Below are positions 33,701-42,440 of a stretch of 64,000 bases of DNA, piece after piece. Both the position numbers and the translations under genes were made by a program. The stretch spans positions 248,001 to 312,000 of the forward strand of contig JAPNXP010000007.1 of NCBI GenBank assembly GCA_028753945.1. The letters run 5' to 3'. The stretch comes from Hexactinellida sp. DTS-2022 (Eukaryota > Porifera > Hexactinellida). The notes beneath the pieces were generated by a model. It was not told where the DNA came from. It saw nothing but the letters and a program-made list of their open reading frames with translations, and did no database searches. Numbering within the stretch: position 1 is the first letter of the stretch; each line of letters starts with the position of its first letter.

Positions 33701-34964
33701 TTACTCCTGTGAAGATATTAATGAGTGCACTGTCACCAACTACTGTGAACATAACTGCACTAACACAGTTGGTTCCTATTCGTGTTCCTGCTTACCTGGA
33801 TTCACTCTTAACCTCCCTTACTCCTGTGAAGATATTGACGAGTGCACTGGCACCAACTACTGTGAACATACCTGCACTAACACAGTAGGTTCCTATTCGT
33901 GTTCCTGTTTACCTGGATTCACTCTTGACCCCCCTCATTTTTGTGAAGATATTAACGAGTGCACTGATACCAATATTTGCGAGCATACTTGTACTAACAC
34001 AGTTGGTTCCTATTCGTGTTCCTGTTTACCTGGATTCACTCTTGACCCCCCTCATTTTTGTGAAGATATTAACGAGTGCACTGATACCAATATTTGCGAG
34101 CATACTTGTACTAACACAGTTGGTTCCTATTCGTGTTCCTGTTTACCTGGATTCACTCTTGACCCCCCTCATTTTTGTGAAGATATTAACGAGTGCACTG
34201 ATACCAATATTTGCGAGCATACTTGTACTAACACAGTTGGTTCCTATTCATGTTCCTGTTTACCTGGATTCACTCTTAACCCCCCTCACTCCTGTGAAGA
34301 TATTGACGAGTGCACTGTCACCAACTACTGTGAGCATAACTGCACTAACACAGTAGGTTCCTATTCATGTTCCTGTTTACCTGGATTCACTCTTAACCCC
34401 CCTAATTTCTGTGAAGATATTAATGAGTGCACTGTCACCAACTACTGTGAGCATAACTGCACTAACACAGTAGGTTCCTATTCATGTTCCTGCTTACCTG
34501 GATTCACTCTTAACCCCCCTCACTCCTGTGAAGATATTGACGAGTGCTCTGGCACCAACTACTGTGAGCATAACTGTACTAACACAGTAGGTTCCTATTC
34601 ATGTTCCTGTTTACCTGGATTCACTCTTAACCCCCCTTACTCCTGTGAAGATATTGACGAGTGCACTGGCACCAACTACTGTGAGCATAACTGTACTAAC
34701 ACAGTAGGTTCCTATTCATGTTCCTGTTTACCTGGATTCATTCTTAACCCCCCTCACTCCTGTGAAGATATTGACGAGTGCACTGGCACCAATATTTGCG
34801 AGCTTACCTGCACTAACACAGTAGGTTCCTATTCATGTTCCTGTTTGCCTGGATTCACTATACTACCTGGTCTATTCCCCTGTATCTCTTCCGGAGTAAG
34901 TCAGCTTACTTATTCGATACCTTTCGCTATAGTCTCTCTCTTGCTTATCTCACTCCTCCTATAG
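30723..34964 (+). CDS. LRR-EGF surface protein A with 25 calcium-binding EGF repeats
   Basis: Single-exon gene for a 1,413-residue secreted protein, member A of a seven-gene cluster. A signal peptide (MFLSILSIPVFLLLCSYT..VVHG) spans residues 1-23. About residues 100-300 form degenerate leucine-rich repeats. An LRRCT-type cap (PFHCNCDMAWV ... YVNC) lies near 313-362. One EGF follows, then 25 cbEGF modules of exactly 39 residues (about 413-1387, consensus D-I-D-E-C-T-G-T-N-Y-C-E-H-N-C, then GSYSCSCLPGF). The tail SGVSQLTYSIPFAIVSLLLI ends the protein without basic residues, fitting a GPI-attachment signal. D-I-D-E and the Asn in N-T-V-G-S-Y fit calcium ligands of cbEGF modules. NxS/T glycosylation sites are abundant. 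A role in cell-surface recognition or adhesion is inferred. No orthologue recognised. Confidence 0.92.
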   Translation: MFLSILSIPVFLLLCSYTPVVHGICVEPEITCNIYTTYSSCTFRASNASRTSYLIAKCSGELADNGRTYIDFYVFLTENNGTVTLDIGGGIYILYLFAYDTFSIEFNKTQIDIQYLILHPLSSAVIYCPYDLLNYFPSAIYLNIQSAVFDRFPYLNSTSLTELYLYYLTLPSVVTILPSMLILPNLKWLRLYQPEDAQWYRAIPSSFDNTRIEYLNLGGIQHLYSYQFANLTRLRTLYLYRFFTNFTFEENALSGLDGLTTLYTRYLQTNLDLVSEETFPSLTSFDLRYSSVTTLEQRFFERQKALSRVYAHSVPFHCNCDMAWVSYVVNNLGWYVYGRCETPSSLNGNSISNSSNYVNCSIQSYHCFNDTFICPSGFNCVNTANSSHCECIDAYCDCGEGYTLNAITRLCVDTNECTGTNYCEHTCTNSVGSYSCSCLPGFILNSPHFCEDINECTGTNYCEHNCTNSVGSYSCSCLPGFILNSPHFCEDIDECTGTNYCEHNCTNTVGSFSCSCLPGFTLNPPHFCEDIDECTGTNYCEHNCTNTVGSYSCSCLPGFTLNPPYSCEDIDECTVTNYCEHNCTNTVGSYSCSCLPGFTLNPPHFCEDIDECTGTNYCEHNCTNTVGSYSCSCLPGFTLNPPHFCEDIDECTGTNYCEHNCTNSVGSYSCSCLPGFTLNPPHSCEDIDECTGTNYCEHNCTNTFGSYSCSCLPGFTLNPPHFCEDIDECTGTNYCEHNCTNTVGSYSCSCLPGFTLNPPHSCEDIDECTGTNYCEHNCTNSVGSYSCSCLPGFTLNPPHSCEDIDECTVTNYCEHNCTNTVGSYSCSCLPGFTLNLPHSCEDIDECTGTNYCEHNCTNSVGSYSCSCLPGFTLDPPYSCEDIDECTGTNYCEHNCTNSVGSYSCSCLPGFTLNPPYSCEDINECTVTNYCEHNCTNTVGSYSCSCLPGFTLNLPHSCEDIDECTGTNYCEHNCTNSVGSYSCSCLPGFTLNPPYSCEDINECTVTNYCEHNCTNTVGSYSCSCLPGFTLNLPYSCEDIDECTGTNYCEHTCTNTVGSYSCSCLPGFTLDPPHFCEDINECTDTNICEHTCTNTVGSYSCSCLPGFTLDPPHFCEDINECTDTNICEHTCTNTVGSYSCSCLPGFTLDPPHFCEDINECTDTNICEHTCTNTVGSYSCSCLPGFTLNPPHSCEDIDECTVTNYCEHNCTNTVGSYSCSCLPGFTLNPPNFCEDINECTVTNYCEHNCTNTVGSYSCSCLPGFTLNPPHSCEDIDECSGTNYCEHNCTNTVGSYSCSCLPGFTLNPPYSCEDIDECTGTNYCEHNCTNTVGSYSCSCLPGFILNPPHSCEDIDECTGTNICELTCTNTVGSYSCSCLPGFTILPGLFPCISSGVSQLTYSIPFAIVSLLLISLLL
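31959..34884 (+). repeat. 25-unit, 117-bp coding tandem repeat
   Basis: Each unit encodes one 39-residue cbEGF module. Units differ by few bases. A two-unit (234-bp) higher-order period, GT/SV then VT/TV-NLP, recurs at about 33390-33830. Three DTNICEHT units at about 33950-34240 are almost identical. This pattern indicates recent unequal exchange. Confidence 0.92.
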
Positions 34965-35747
34965 GATAGTACTGTGCATGTCAGAATTGCTACCTTTATT
35001 AGTGGTACCGTGGTTTTCTGAATTATCCGCAAGTATTTAGAATTGTATCTTGTTTTTGCTAGGATGTATAGTTGTATATAATCGTAGTACGTTTTATGAC
35101 TTTCCATTGTTGGTTTTATTTGTACTTTTGATTGAACTAATTTTCATTGTTAATACTACCGTATATCTAAATTATCGCGATCCTAATTAAAATTTCCCCA
35201 AAATCATGCTCCAAAAGGAGCATCTCAGGATTAATCTTTTGATAGGCATTTTTTAATGACGATGACATTACAAAATCTAAAATTACAGCTGTGCCGATAA
35301 CATTCTCTTTTTGGAGGCACTATCAAACGACCACCCACCAAAGGAAGCCACTAATGTTGTTGTTTACAAAGCTTGCCGCTATTGTTGTTGTTTACCTTTT
35401 GAGAATGTGACAACACTCTCGATTATATCACTTGGGGTCACACTCGTTGGGACAGGATAAAATGTGTCGGATTAGCACAAACTTGAGTAATTAAATTCTT
35501 ATTTCATCAGAATTTTTTCCCAATCAAAAAACCTGGGTTGTTTAAAATATATTAACACTTTATTTGAGAGGAAACATAAATAATCCAAAATTTTCTTTTT
35601 TAAATATTTGAGTAAAAAACGAAGTATAAAAGTGCAGAAACAAAAATATGTTTGGGAAAGAATAAATAAGTAAAGTCACATGGAGATGAGTAAAGAAGTG
35701 AAAAACTAAGAAGATTCGAAATAGGTAAGTGAGAATAGAGAAGTTAC
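34965..35747. other. Spacer between LRR-EGF genes A and B
   Basis: The 3' flank of A (to about 35150) resembles that downstream of gene F. Then come fragments of the GCTGTGCCGATAACATT MITE family (about 35230-35350) and AT-rich sequence. The 3' ends of A and B face each other. No gene seen. Confidence 0.6.
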
Positions 35748-37372
35748 TTATACGAGGAGTGACATAAGCAAGAGAGAGACTAAAGCGAAATATATTGAAG
35801 ACTTAAGCTGACTTACTCCGGAAGAGATACAGGTTGCTAGATCAGACTGTAGAGTGTAACCAGCATCACAGGAACATGTATAAGAACCGATGTTGTTAAT
35901 ACAGTTCTGATCGCAATCGTTGGAAGTAGAACCAATACACTCGTTAGTATCCACACATAAGTTGTTGGTTGCATTTAGTGTGTATCCCTCTCCACAGTCA
36001 CAGTATGCACTGTCTGCTGTGTTAATACAGTTGATCTCCGAAGGACAAATGAATGTATCATTAAAGCAATGGTAGGATTGGATTGAACAGTTAACGTAAT
36101 TGGAACTGTTACTTATTGAGTTCCCATTCAAGTTAGAAGGGGTTACACATGTGCCTGTAACTGTCCAACTCAGATTATTAGCAACATGACTAACCCATGC
36201 CATGTCGCAGTTACAATGGAATGGAACAGAATAAGCATATATTGTGAATAATTCTTTTTGTCTCTCAAAAAATATTTGTTCGAGTGTCATTATAGAAGAA
36301 GAGCTTAAATCGAAATATGTTAGACTAGGAAATGTCTCTTTGTAAACCAAATCTAAATTTGTTTGCAAGTAGTACATTAGAACAAATAATTGTGTCAATC
36401 CATCCAATCCAGATAGTGCGTTATCTTCAAATGTGAAATTAGTGAAAAATCTGGACAAATACAAATATGTCAAACGTGTCAAGTTAGCAAACTGGTAACT
36501 ATAGAGGTGTTGTATTCCTATCAGATATAAATACTCAATACGAGTATTATCGAAACTGCTGGGAATAGCATGATACCACTGTGCGTCTTCTTCTTGATCC
36601 AATCCTAACCCATTCAAGTTTGGTAGAATAAGCATTGACGGCAGAATGGTTACGACATTAGGTAGCGTAAGGTAGCGGAGATACAGTCCTGTTAAACTTG
36701 TCGAGTTTAAGTATGGAAAGCGATCGAATACAGCATCCTGTATATTAAGTTCTGTAACGCTTGGGAAATAGTTTAATAAATCATAAGGACAATTTATAAC
36801 AGCCGGATAGGATCCATATAAATATAGAGTTCGGATCAGTGTATTTTATAAGGATTAAAAAAATGTTTTTTATTGTTTTCGTGGAATGAAAAAATGGATT
36901 TTCGGTAGAAATGGAATCTTGAAATGGATATCAGACGATAAAAACTCACTATTCAAGGGAGTAAAAAAATGAAAATTGGAATAAAAAAATGGGCTAGGAA
37001 TAAAAAAATGGGCTTATAATATACCCTGGTTCGGATGTCAATTTGAGATTTGTTGAATTCAATCGAGATTGTATCATAAACATACAAATATAATGAGGTT
37101 ATGCCTCCAGCTATATCCAGTGTGATAGTTTCATTATTCTCCGTCAAATACACTCTAAAGTTAATATAAGTTCTTCCAGTCTCAGCTACTTCACCAGAAC
37201 ACTTCGCTATCAGGTAGCTTGTCCTGATACCGTTATCTGCCCTGATTGTACAGATACTGAGAGTAGTATAAATAGTACAAGTGAATTCTGCCTCATCGCA
37301 AATTCCGTGTACCACAGGGATATAACTGCAGAGTAGCAGGAAAATAGGAATCGATAGGATCGATAGAAACAT
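35748..37372 (-). pseudogene. LRR-EGF gene B, split by a transposon insertion
   Basis: Paralogue of gene A. It starts with the family signal peptide (ATG at 37372), runs through the N-terminal cysteine region, and is cut by a 192-bp hAT-type element (36837-37028) that brings stop codons. Beyond the element the LRRs, LRRCT cap (PFHCNCDMAWVSHV), one EGF, one cbEGF (DTNECIGSTSNDCDQNC) and the GPI-type tail are open to the stop at 35748. The two halves differ by 200 bp (element plus one 8-bp target copy) beyond a multiple of three, so the element is the only lesion I can see. As it stands the gene would give a truncated secreted fragment of 139 residues. It may be a recent loss or one allele of a polymorphic site. 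Confidence 0.88.
36837..37028. mobile_element. 192-bp hAT-type element inserted in LRR-EGF gene B
   Basis: The ends CAGTGTATTTTATA and TATAATATACCCTG are inverted and flanked by a perfect 8-bp duplication GTTCGGAT (36829-36836 and 37029-37036). Paralogues C and D have a single GTTCGGAT at the same codon, which is the pre-insertion state. No transposase is encoded. Confidence 0.92.
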
Positions 37373-37480
37373 GAAGATTCAAGGAACAAATTGAAAGGTG
37401 AAGTTTATATAAATAATTACCCAATTTGGTTATTGTAGGAAACTTTACATTAGTGATATGGGTGTATTGTAATATCACTA
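37373..37480 (-). promoter_or_regulatory. LRR-EGF family upstream block, gene B
   Basis: On the minus strand: CACCCATATCACTAATGTAA, CCTACAATAACCAAATTGGG, a TATA-like ATTTATATAAACTT, and CACCTTTCAATTTGTTCCTTG before the ATG. Closely similar blocks lie upstream of genes C-G. Confidence 0.6.
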
Positions 37481-39729
37481 TACGTTCTACGTAGATGCTG
37501 TAGTTATATACCTTATTATAGGAAATTTACGCGCCATGAAATCAACGCGAATTGCTCCATTTCGCGTTAATTTCCATGCCTTAATTTCATGAAGCGTTAA
37601 TTTCCATGCCTTAATTTCATGCAATTTTTTCTATTTAGCAAATTTATCAAATGGACGGGTTTTTCTGAGATAACTACAAATACAGAAACAGCTAGACGCG
37701 TGTCACTCTCATCATGTACATGCCTCTTCCCACTTGTTGGGGACTAGCGTGTCGGCATATCCTAAATATCCAAAATGTCTGATGATATCATGTCCAGATC
37801 ATGGTTAGTTAAAGGTGAGAGACAGAGAGGTATTTAGTAAATGAGCTAATAACTACTAATCGAAAGCACCTGAACATAATGTTTCACATTTACCACACAC
37901 TTATGACGGAAGATATGCACTTCCTTGTAACGAATTCAAGAATGTCGCTAAAATAGCTTCGCTAACCTCTGAACCATAAAACTCCACCAGCATTCGTATA
38001 AAGAGAGAGCAAGCTAGTTATCTACTATTTTAAATGTGTATACATACTTACAGTCCAGTCCTGGTAATATTAAACATTGATAGAAAATTCCTTCATTATT
38101 TAACAGGGTTGTAGCACAGAGTACGGACGGTAGGGACATGGCCGGAAAATCGAGCACCCAATTCCTGCAAAACCAGTGTTTACGAGTGTATTTTCCTTTT
38201 TTCCTGTTTCGCTCTACAACTCAGATCTCTGTGCGAAAGCCCAAGCAATGATCTTTAGCATACCATGAGCCTAATGAGTTCAAAAAATTCTGGGGAATGT
38301 CCCAAATCCTTTATAATTGCTCACTTTGGATTCCATGGCCGGTCCGATTCCAATACCGCAATATAGGCACTGGCCTACTCTAGGGAAATAACAATCGATT
38401 ATCTGTGTGGAAGTCAAAGTTGGCGGCGCAGTAAAATTCGAATGCCTTATGTGCACATTTTTATTTCCCGTATCCTTAGAGCCCCCCTGCATCAAATCCT
38501 GGATTCGCCGCTGATTACAATACTTATTCACCTGCGATGAGTGATCATCTCAAATTTATGAACGCATTTTCTCAAAGGACATACTGTGGTGTAGCGTGGA
38601 ACCGCATATGACATGCTTACTGGCAGTGCAGCCTCTATTTCTGAACACACCAGGGGAAAATGTTTGACAGGTCCCAACGAGTAATTTATCTTTCAATTAG
38701 TTCTCCTAATCAGGGCAGGATTTACCCTTGAGTGGCCTGAAGGCTGAACCACACAAGTGGCCCGAACATGATCGACATTGGTCGGTAGTGGTCCTATAGT
38801 GGCCCATTTGTCCTGTAGTGGCCCGAAGGCTATAGCCTACTTAGCCTAATGGTAAATCCGGCCCTGCTCCTAATACTTAGTAACTTAGTGTTTATACTAT
38901 CTATCCTATAGCTACCAGAGTAACCCAACTTCTAGTCTCAATGAGTTCGATAATATTAATAAAGGTTGCACTCTATTTCACACCATCACATTATGAAGAT
39001 AGGTATCATTGGAATTTGAACTGTCTTTGAGTACTCTGTTATAGGTAAACAAGTACGTGGATTACGAATTTCGCGTATAGAAATCTCAAGACACTGCCTA
39101 GGCAAAGCACCTGGACTGTCCTAAATACTTTTGGACGAATGCATGCTACAAGTAGCTTAGAAGCTCCCAGCACTATATATTTAATCAAGATTGGGTTGGT
39201 TAACCGTTGTAAGATCTGATTTCTCGCAGCGGAAACCGGTTAACCTATTCAATTTTGTTTATATATAAGAATGACTGTATTATCTAGTAACTAGTTATGG
39301 GGTAGTCCCCATAAGTACATTAACTGATCTATTTCTTAATTTAGAAACAGTGTAGATACAGAAAATATATAATGTGATGATGGGAAATGGATTGAAGATT
39401 ATCTTTTTCTAACAAAATACACAAAAAGTTGAATTATTTATACATAATTTCGAATTATTCTGCTGAAATTCAACAAACTGGTTAATGAAATCTGCAACCG
39501 CCAACCGATTTAGCAACAGTTAATCGAATGCAACCTTGTGACAATAAATAACTTAATGAGTGTAGAAAGAGTAATAAATAAGAAAAAACTAATAAAAAGA
39601 GATTTATAGGTATAGAAAATGAAAAAAAATTAAGAAGTTAGAAACTAACAAAAACTAAAATTAGAAACTAACAAATAAGAATATAAATAAGTAAATAGTG
39701 ATAAATAGAGAAGTTACTTATGCACTATC
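37373..39729. other. 2.4-kb spacer between LRR-EGF genes B and C
   Basis: Beyond the gene B promoter I see no gene. A stretch near 38470-38520 (CCCCCTGCATCAAATCCTGG) and one near 38700-38860 (repeated GTGGCCCGAA, TAAATCCGGCCCTG) look like degenerate repeat elements. The remainder is unique AT-rich DNA. Confidence 0.5.
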
Positions 39730-41025
39730 CTATACGAGGAGTGACATAAGCAAGAGAGAGATTATAGCGAAATATAGCGAAGACTTAAGCTGACTTACTC
39801 CGGACGTAATACAGGTTAGTAGATCGGGTTGTAGAGTGTAACCAGTATCACAGTCACAGTACGCACTGTTTGCTGTGTTAACACAGTTGATCTCCGAAGG
39901 ACAAATGAAAGTATCGTTGAAGCAGTGGTAGGATTGGTGCGGACAGTTAAAGTAATTGGAACGATCACTTAATGAGTTCCCATTAACAGTGGGAGGGGTT
40001 GCACACGTGCCAATAACTATCCAACCTAGATTATCAATCACATGAATAATCCATGCCATCCGACAATCACAATGGAATGGAACAGAATAACCAGTTATTG
40101 CGGATAATTCTTTTTGTCTCTCAAAAATTCTTTGTTCGAGTGAAGTTATAGAAGAAGAGCTTAAATCGAAATATGTAAGACTAGGAAATGTCTCTTTGGA
40201 AATGAAATCTAAATTTGTTTGCAAGTAGTACAGAATATAAAAATGTGTCAATCCATCCAATCCAGTTAGTGCGTTATCTTCAAATGTGAAATTAGTGAAA
40301 AATTTGGACAAATACAATATTCTCAAATGTGTCAAGTTAGCAAACTGGTAACTATAGAGGTGTTGTATTCCTTCCAGACTTAAATGATCAATACGAGTAT
40401 TCTCGAAACTGCTGGGAATAGCATGATACCACAGTGCGTCTTCTAATTGAGACATATTTAATCTATACAAGTTAGGTAGAATAAGCATTGACGGCAGAAT
40501 GGTTACGACATTAGGTAGCGTAAGGTAGTAGAGATACAGTTCTGTTAAACTTGTCGAGTTTAAGTATGGAAAGCGATCGAATACAACATTCTGTATATTA
40601 AGTTCTGTAACGCTTGGGAAATAGTTTAAGAATTCATAAGGACAATAAATAACAGCTGCATTGTATGCAACTAAAGATAGAGTTCGGATGTCCATTTGAG
40701 TCTTGTTGAATTCAATCGAGATTGTATCATGAACAAGCACAATTAATGTGGTTATACCTCCAGCTATATCCAGTGTGATGGTTTCATTATTCTCCGTCAA
40801 ATACACTCTAAAGGTAATATCAGTTTCTCCAGTCTGTTCTATTTTACCAGAACACTTGGCTATAAGGTAGCTTGTCCTGGTTCCGTTATCAGCCCTGATT
40901 ATACAGTAACTATAAGTAGTATAAATATAACAAGATATTTCTGGCTCATCGCAAATTCCGTGTACCACAGGGGTATAACTGCAGAGTAGCAGGAAAATAG
41001 GAATCGATAAGATCGATAGAAACAT
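39730..41025 (-). CDS. LRR-EGF surface protein C (431 aa, no complete cbEGF)
   Basis: Intact single-exon paralogue. Signal peptide residues 1-23, LRR region about 100-300, LRRCT cap (PFHCDCRMAWIIHVIDNLGW), one EGF-like module (CFNDTFICPSEINCVNTANS) running directly into GYTLQPDLLTC, and the GPI-type tail SGVSQLKSSLYFAIISLLLM. The cbEGF modules of other members are absent, as though the first EGF had been joined to the end of the last. It probably sits on the outer plasma membrane. Ligand unknown. Confidence 0.9.
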   Translation of the reverse strand: MFLSILSIPIFLLLCSYTPVVHGICDEPEISCYIYTTYSYCIIRADNGTRTSYLIAKCSGKIEQTGETDITFRVYLTENNETITLDIAGGITTLIVLVHDTISIEFNKTQMDIRTLSLVAYNAAVIYCPYEFLNYFPSVTELNIQNVVFDRFPYLNSTSLTELYLYYLTLPNVVTILPSMLILPNLYRLNMSQLEDALWYHAIPSSFENTRIDHLSLEGIQHLYSYQFANLTHLRILYLSKFFTNFTFEDNALTGLDGLTHFYILYYLQTNLDFISKETFPSLTYFDLSSSSITSLEQRIFERQKELSAITGYSVPFHCDCRMAWIIHVIDNLGWIVIGTCATPPTVNGNSLSDRSNYFNCPHQSYHCFNDTFICPSEINCVNTANSAYCDCDTGYTLQPDLLTCITSGVSQLKSSLYFAIISLLLMSLLV

Positions 41026-41140
41026 GTAATGTTAGAATATTCAAGGAACAAATTGAAAGGTGAAGTTTATATAAATAATTACCCAAATTGGTTATTGTAG
41101 GAAACTTATACATAAGTGATATGGGTGTATTATAATAGGA
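41026..41140 (-). promoter_or_regulatory. LRR-EGF family upstream block, gene C
   Basis: Nearly the same order of elements as upstream of gene B: TATA-like ATTTATATAAACTTCACC, then TTTCAATTTGTTCCTTGAAT, then the ATG. Confidence 0.6.
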
Positions 41141-41445
41141 AGTACGGTGTAGAGTCACTGTAGACGGTGTAATACAGTTTGCCTATAGCAATTGCTCTAT
41201 TAGCATGTTACTATGCATAGTAAATGCACTATTTACACTAGACATAAAGTATAAATTGAGTCCTGGTACATACTTAGCAGAACTAATCATACGCTGGTGG
41301 AACACATCTGGCTTCCTTTTCTCTCACAACTTTGTTGTTCTCTATTTATCCCTTAGCCTATGTCACATGTCGGACACCAAATGCTGCTTCTGTATTGATT
41401 ACCACAAATGAAGTGAATGAGACGCAAACATCTATAACACTTGTG

Positions 41446-41636
41446 CAAGGGTTATGCAGGAGCGCGAGACGCTCCTTTTGGAGCATGATTTTTGCAAAAT
41501 TTGAATTTAGGAGCGCGAAAATTAGGAATCCTCTCCTATACCGTAACATTAATTTGTGATTTAGGCGTATGAAAATTGGATCAGAATAGGATTAGGATAG
41601 TATTTACAAATGGCTGTATAATACAGGCATTTGTTG
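41446..41636. mobile_element. hAT-type 190-bp element (CCAGGAGCGCGAGACGCTCC family)
   Basis: Shares its body (AGGAGCGCGAGACGCTCCTT, TCCTATACCGTAACATTAAT, TTTACAAATGGCTGTATAAT) with copies at 913-1085, 9474-9666, 15942-16405 (reverse, interrupted), 52934-53125 and 63585-63756. Confidence 0.75.
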
Positions 41637-41667
41637 TTTCAGGATCTGACATGAAAGTAAGTTTATA

Positions 41668-42027
41668 CAGTGGCGTAGCTAAGGTTTCGGGGTCCCCGGT
41701 TCAAAAGTATGTGCCGGGGCCCCTGTCCCCCTACTTCAAATTGGAGTAGTAACTTTTAAGGAGGTTCACGGCATACATCTGGGCAGTGGCGTAGCCAGCC
41801 CCGAGTGATTGCCCGGGCACAGAGAGAAGTTGCCCGGGACTGTGCCCCCCAGTCCCGGGCTTGGCTACGCCACTGCATCTGGGTAATTTGGGTTTCGGAA
41901 ATGGCATTTCCCACATTTTAACGAAGTATGATTGAAGTATATCTGCATATGGAGAATTTTGGAACCTTTGGGGGCCCCCAGACATCGGAGGCCCTGGTTC
42001 AATGAATCGCCTATTGCTACGCCTCTG
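41668..42027. mobile_element. hAT-type MITE, CAGTGGCGTAGCTAAGG ends
   Basis: The ends CAGTGGCGTAGCTA and TTGCTACGCCTCTG are imperfectly inverted. Flanks AGTTTATA and AGTTTATC form a near-perfect 8-bp target duplication. A younger related element lies inside it. Confidence 0.8.
41784..41875. mobile_element. 92-bp hAT-type MITE nested in 41668-42027
   Basis: The ends CAGTGGCGTAGCCA and TGGCTACGCCACTG are perfectly inverted. The 8-bp duplication CATCTGGG flanks it (41776-41783, 41876-41883). Confidence 0.9.
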
Positions 42028-42440
42028 AGTTTATCCTGGATGTCAACTGATGAGAATAACTGACCGGTTCATAACTGGAAGAGAACAGATTCTCTATATG
42101 AACTCTTGTTTTGCCATAAGTTAGGTTAATTAACCGACTATTTGCTCGATCAGGTTTTTATCATTCATAGTAAAAAATCACGAATTTATGTATTGCCAAT
42201 GTATAGTTAATATCAGCTGAGGATATACTTAATGGGGGGTAAGCCTAGTGTAATAAGTTCATCGCGAAGTTTGAACCTATTAGCTACCCATAACATAGAT
42301 ATTATAGTAACAAACATATAAACTAATGACGTTCTAAATACACTAAGTTTGAAGCTGTGTGTTCACTACAAACATTGTGTACGTGAACACACAGAAGTTT
42401 CTAATACACTGCAACATAATAGAGTTAGTCCTAACGAGAT

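Larger units (their letters stand above)
41141..42440. other. Spacer between LRR-EGF genes C and D
   Basis: Mainly transposon DNA: the 190-bp hAT family copy, the nested CAGTGGCGTAGC pair, and AT-rich sequence. No gene seen. Confidence 0.6.

Noticed and set aside
33925-34356. 143-codon open frame inside the cbEGF array
   Set aside because: It arises because the 117-bp unit has no stop in that frame; the repeat is coding in the EGF frame with conserved cysteines.
31959-34884. Possible CRISPR array
   Set aside because: Direct repeats without unique spacers, coding for cbEGF modules, in a eukaryotic genome.
38280-38531. 83-codon minus-strand frame between genes B and C
   Set aside because: Looks like translated repeat DNA (CAGGATTTGATGCAGGGGGG type); no conserved domain recognised.
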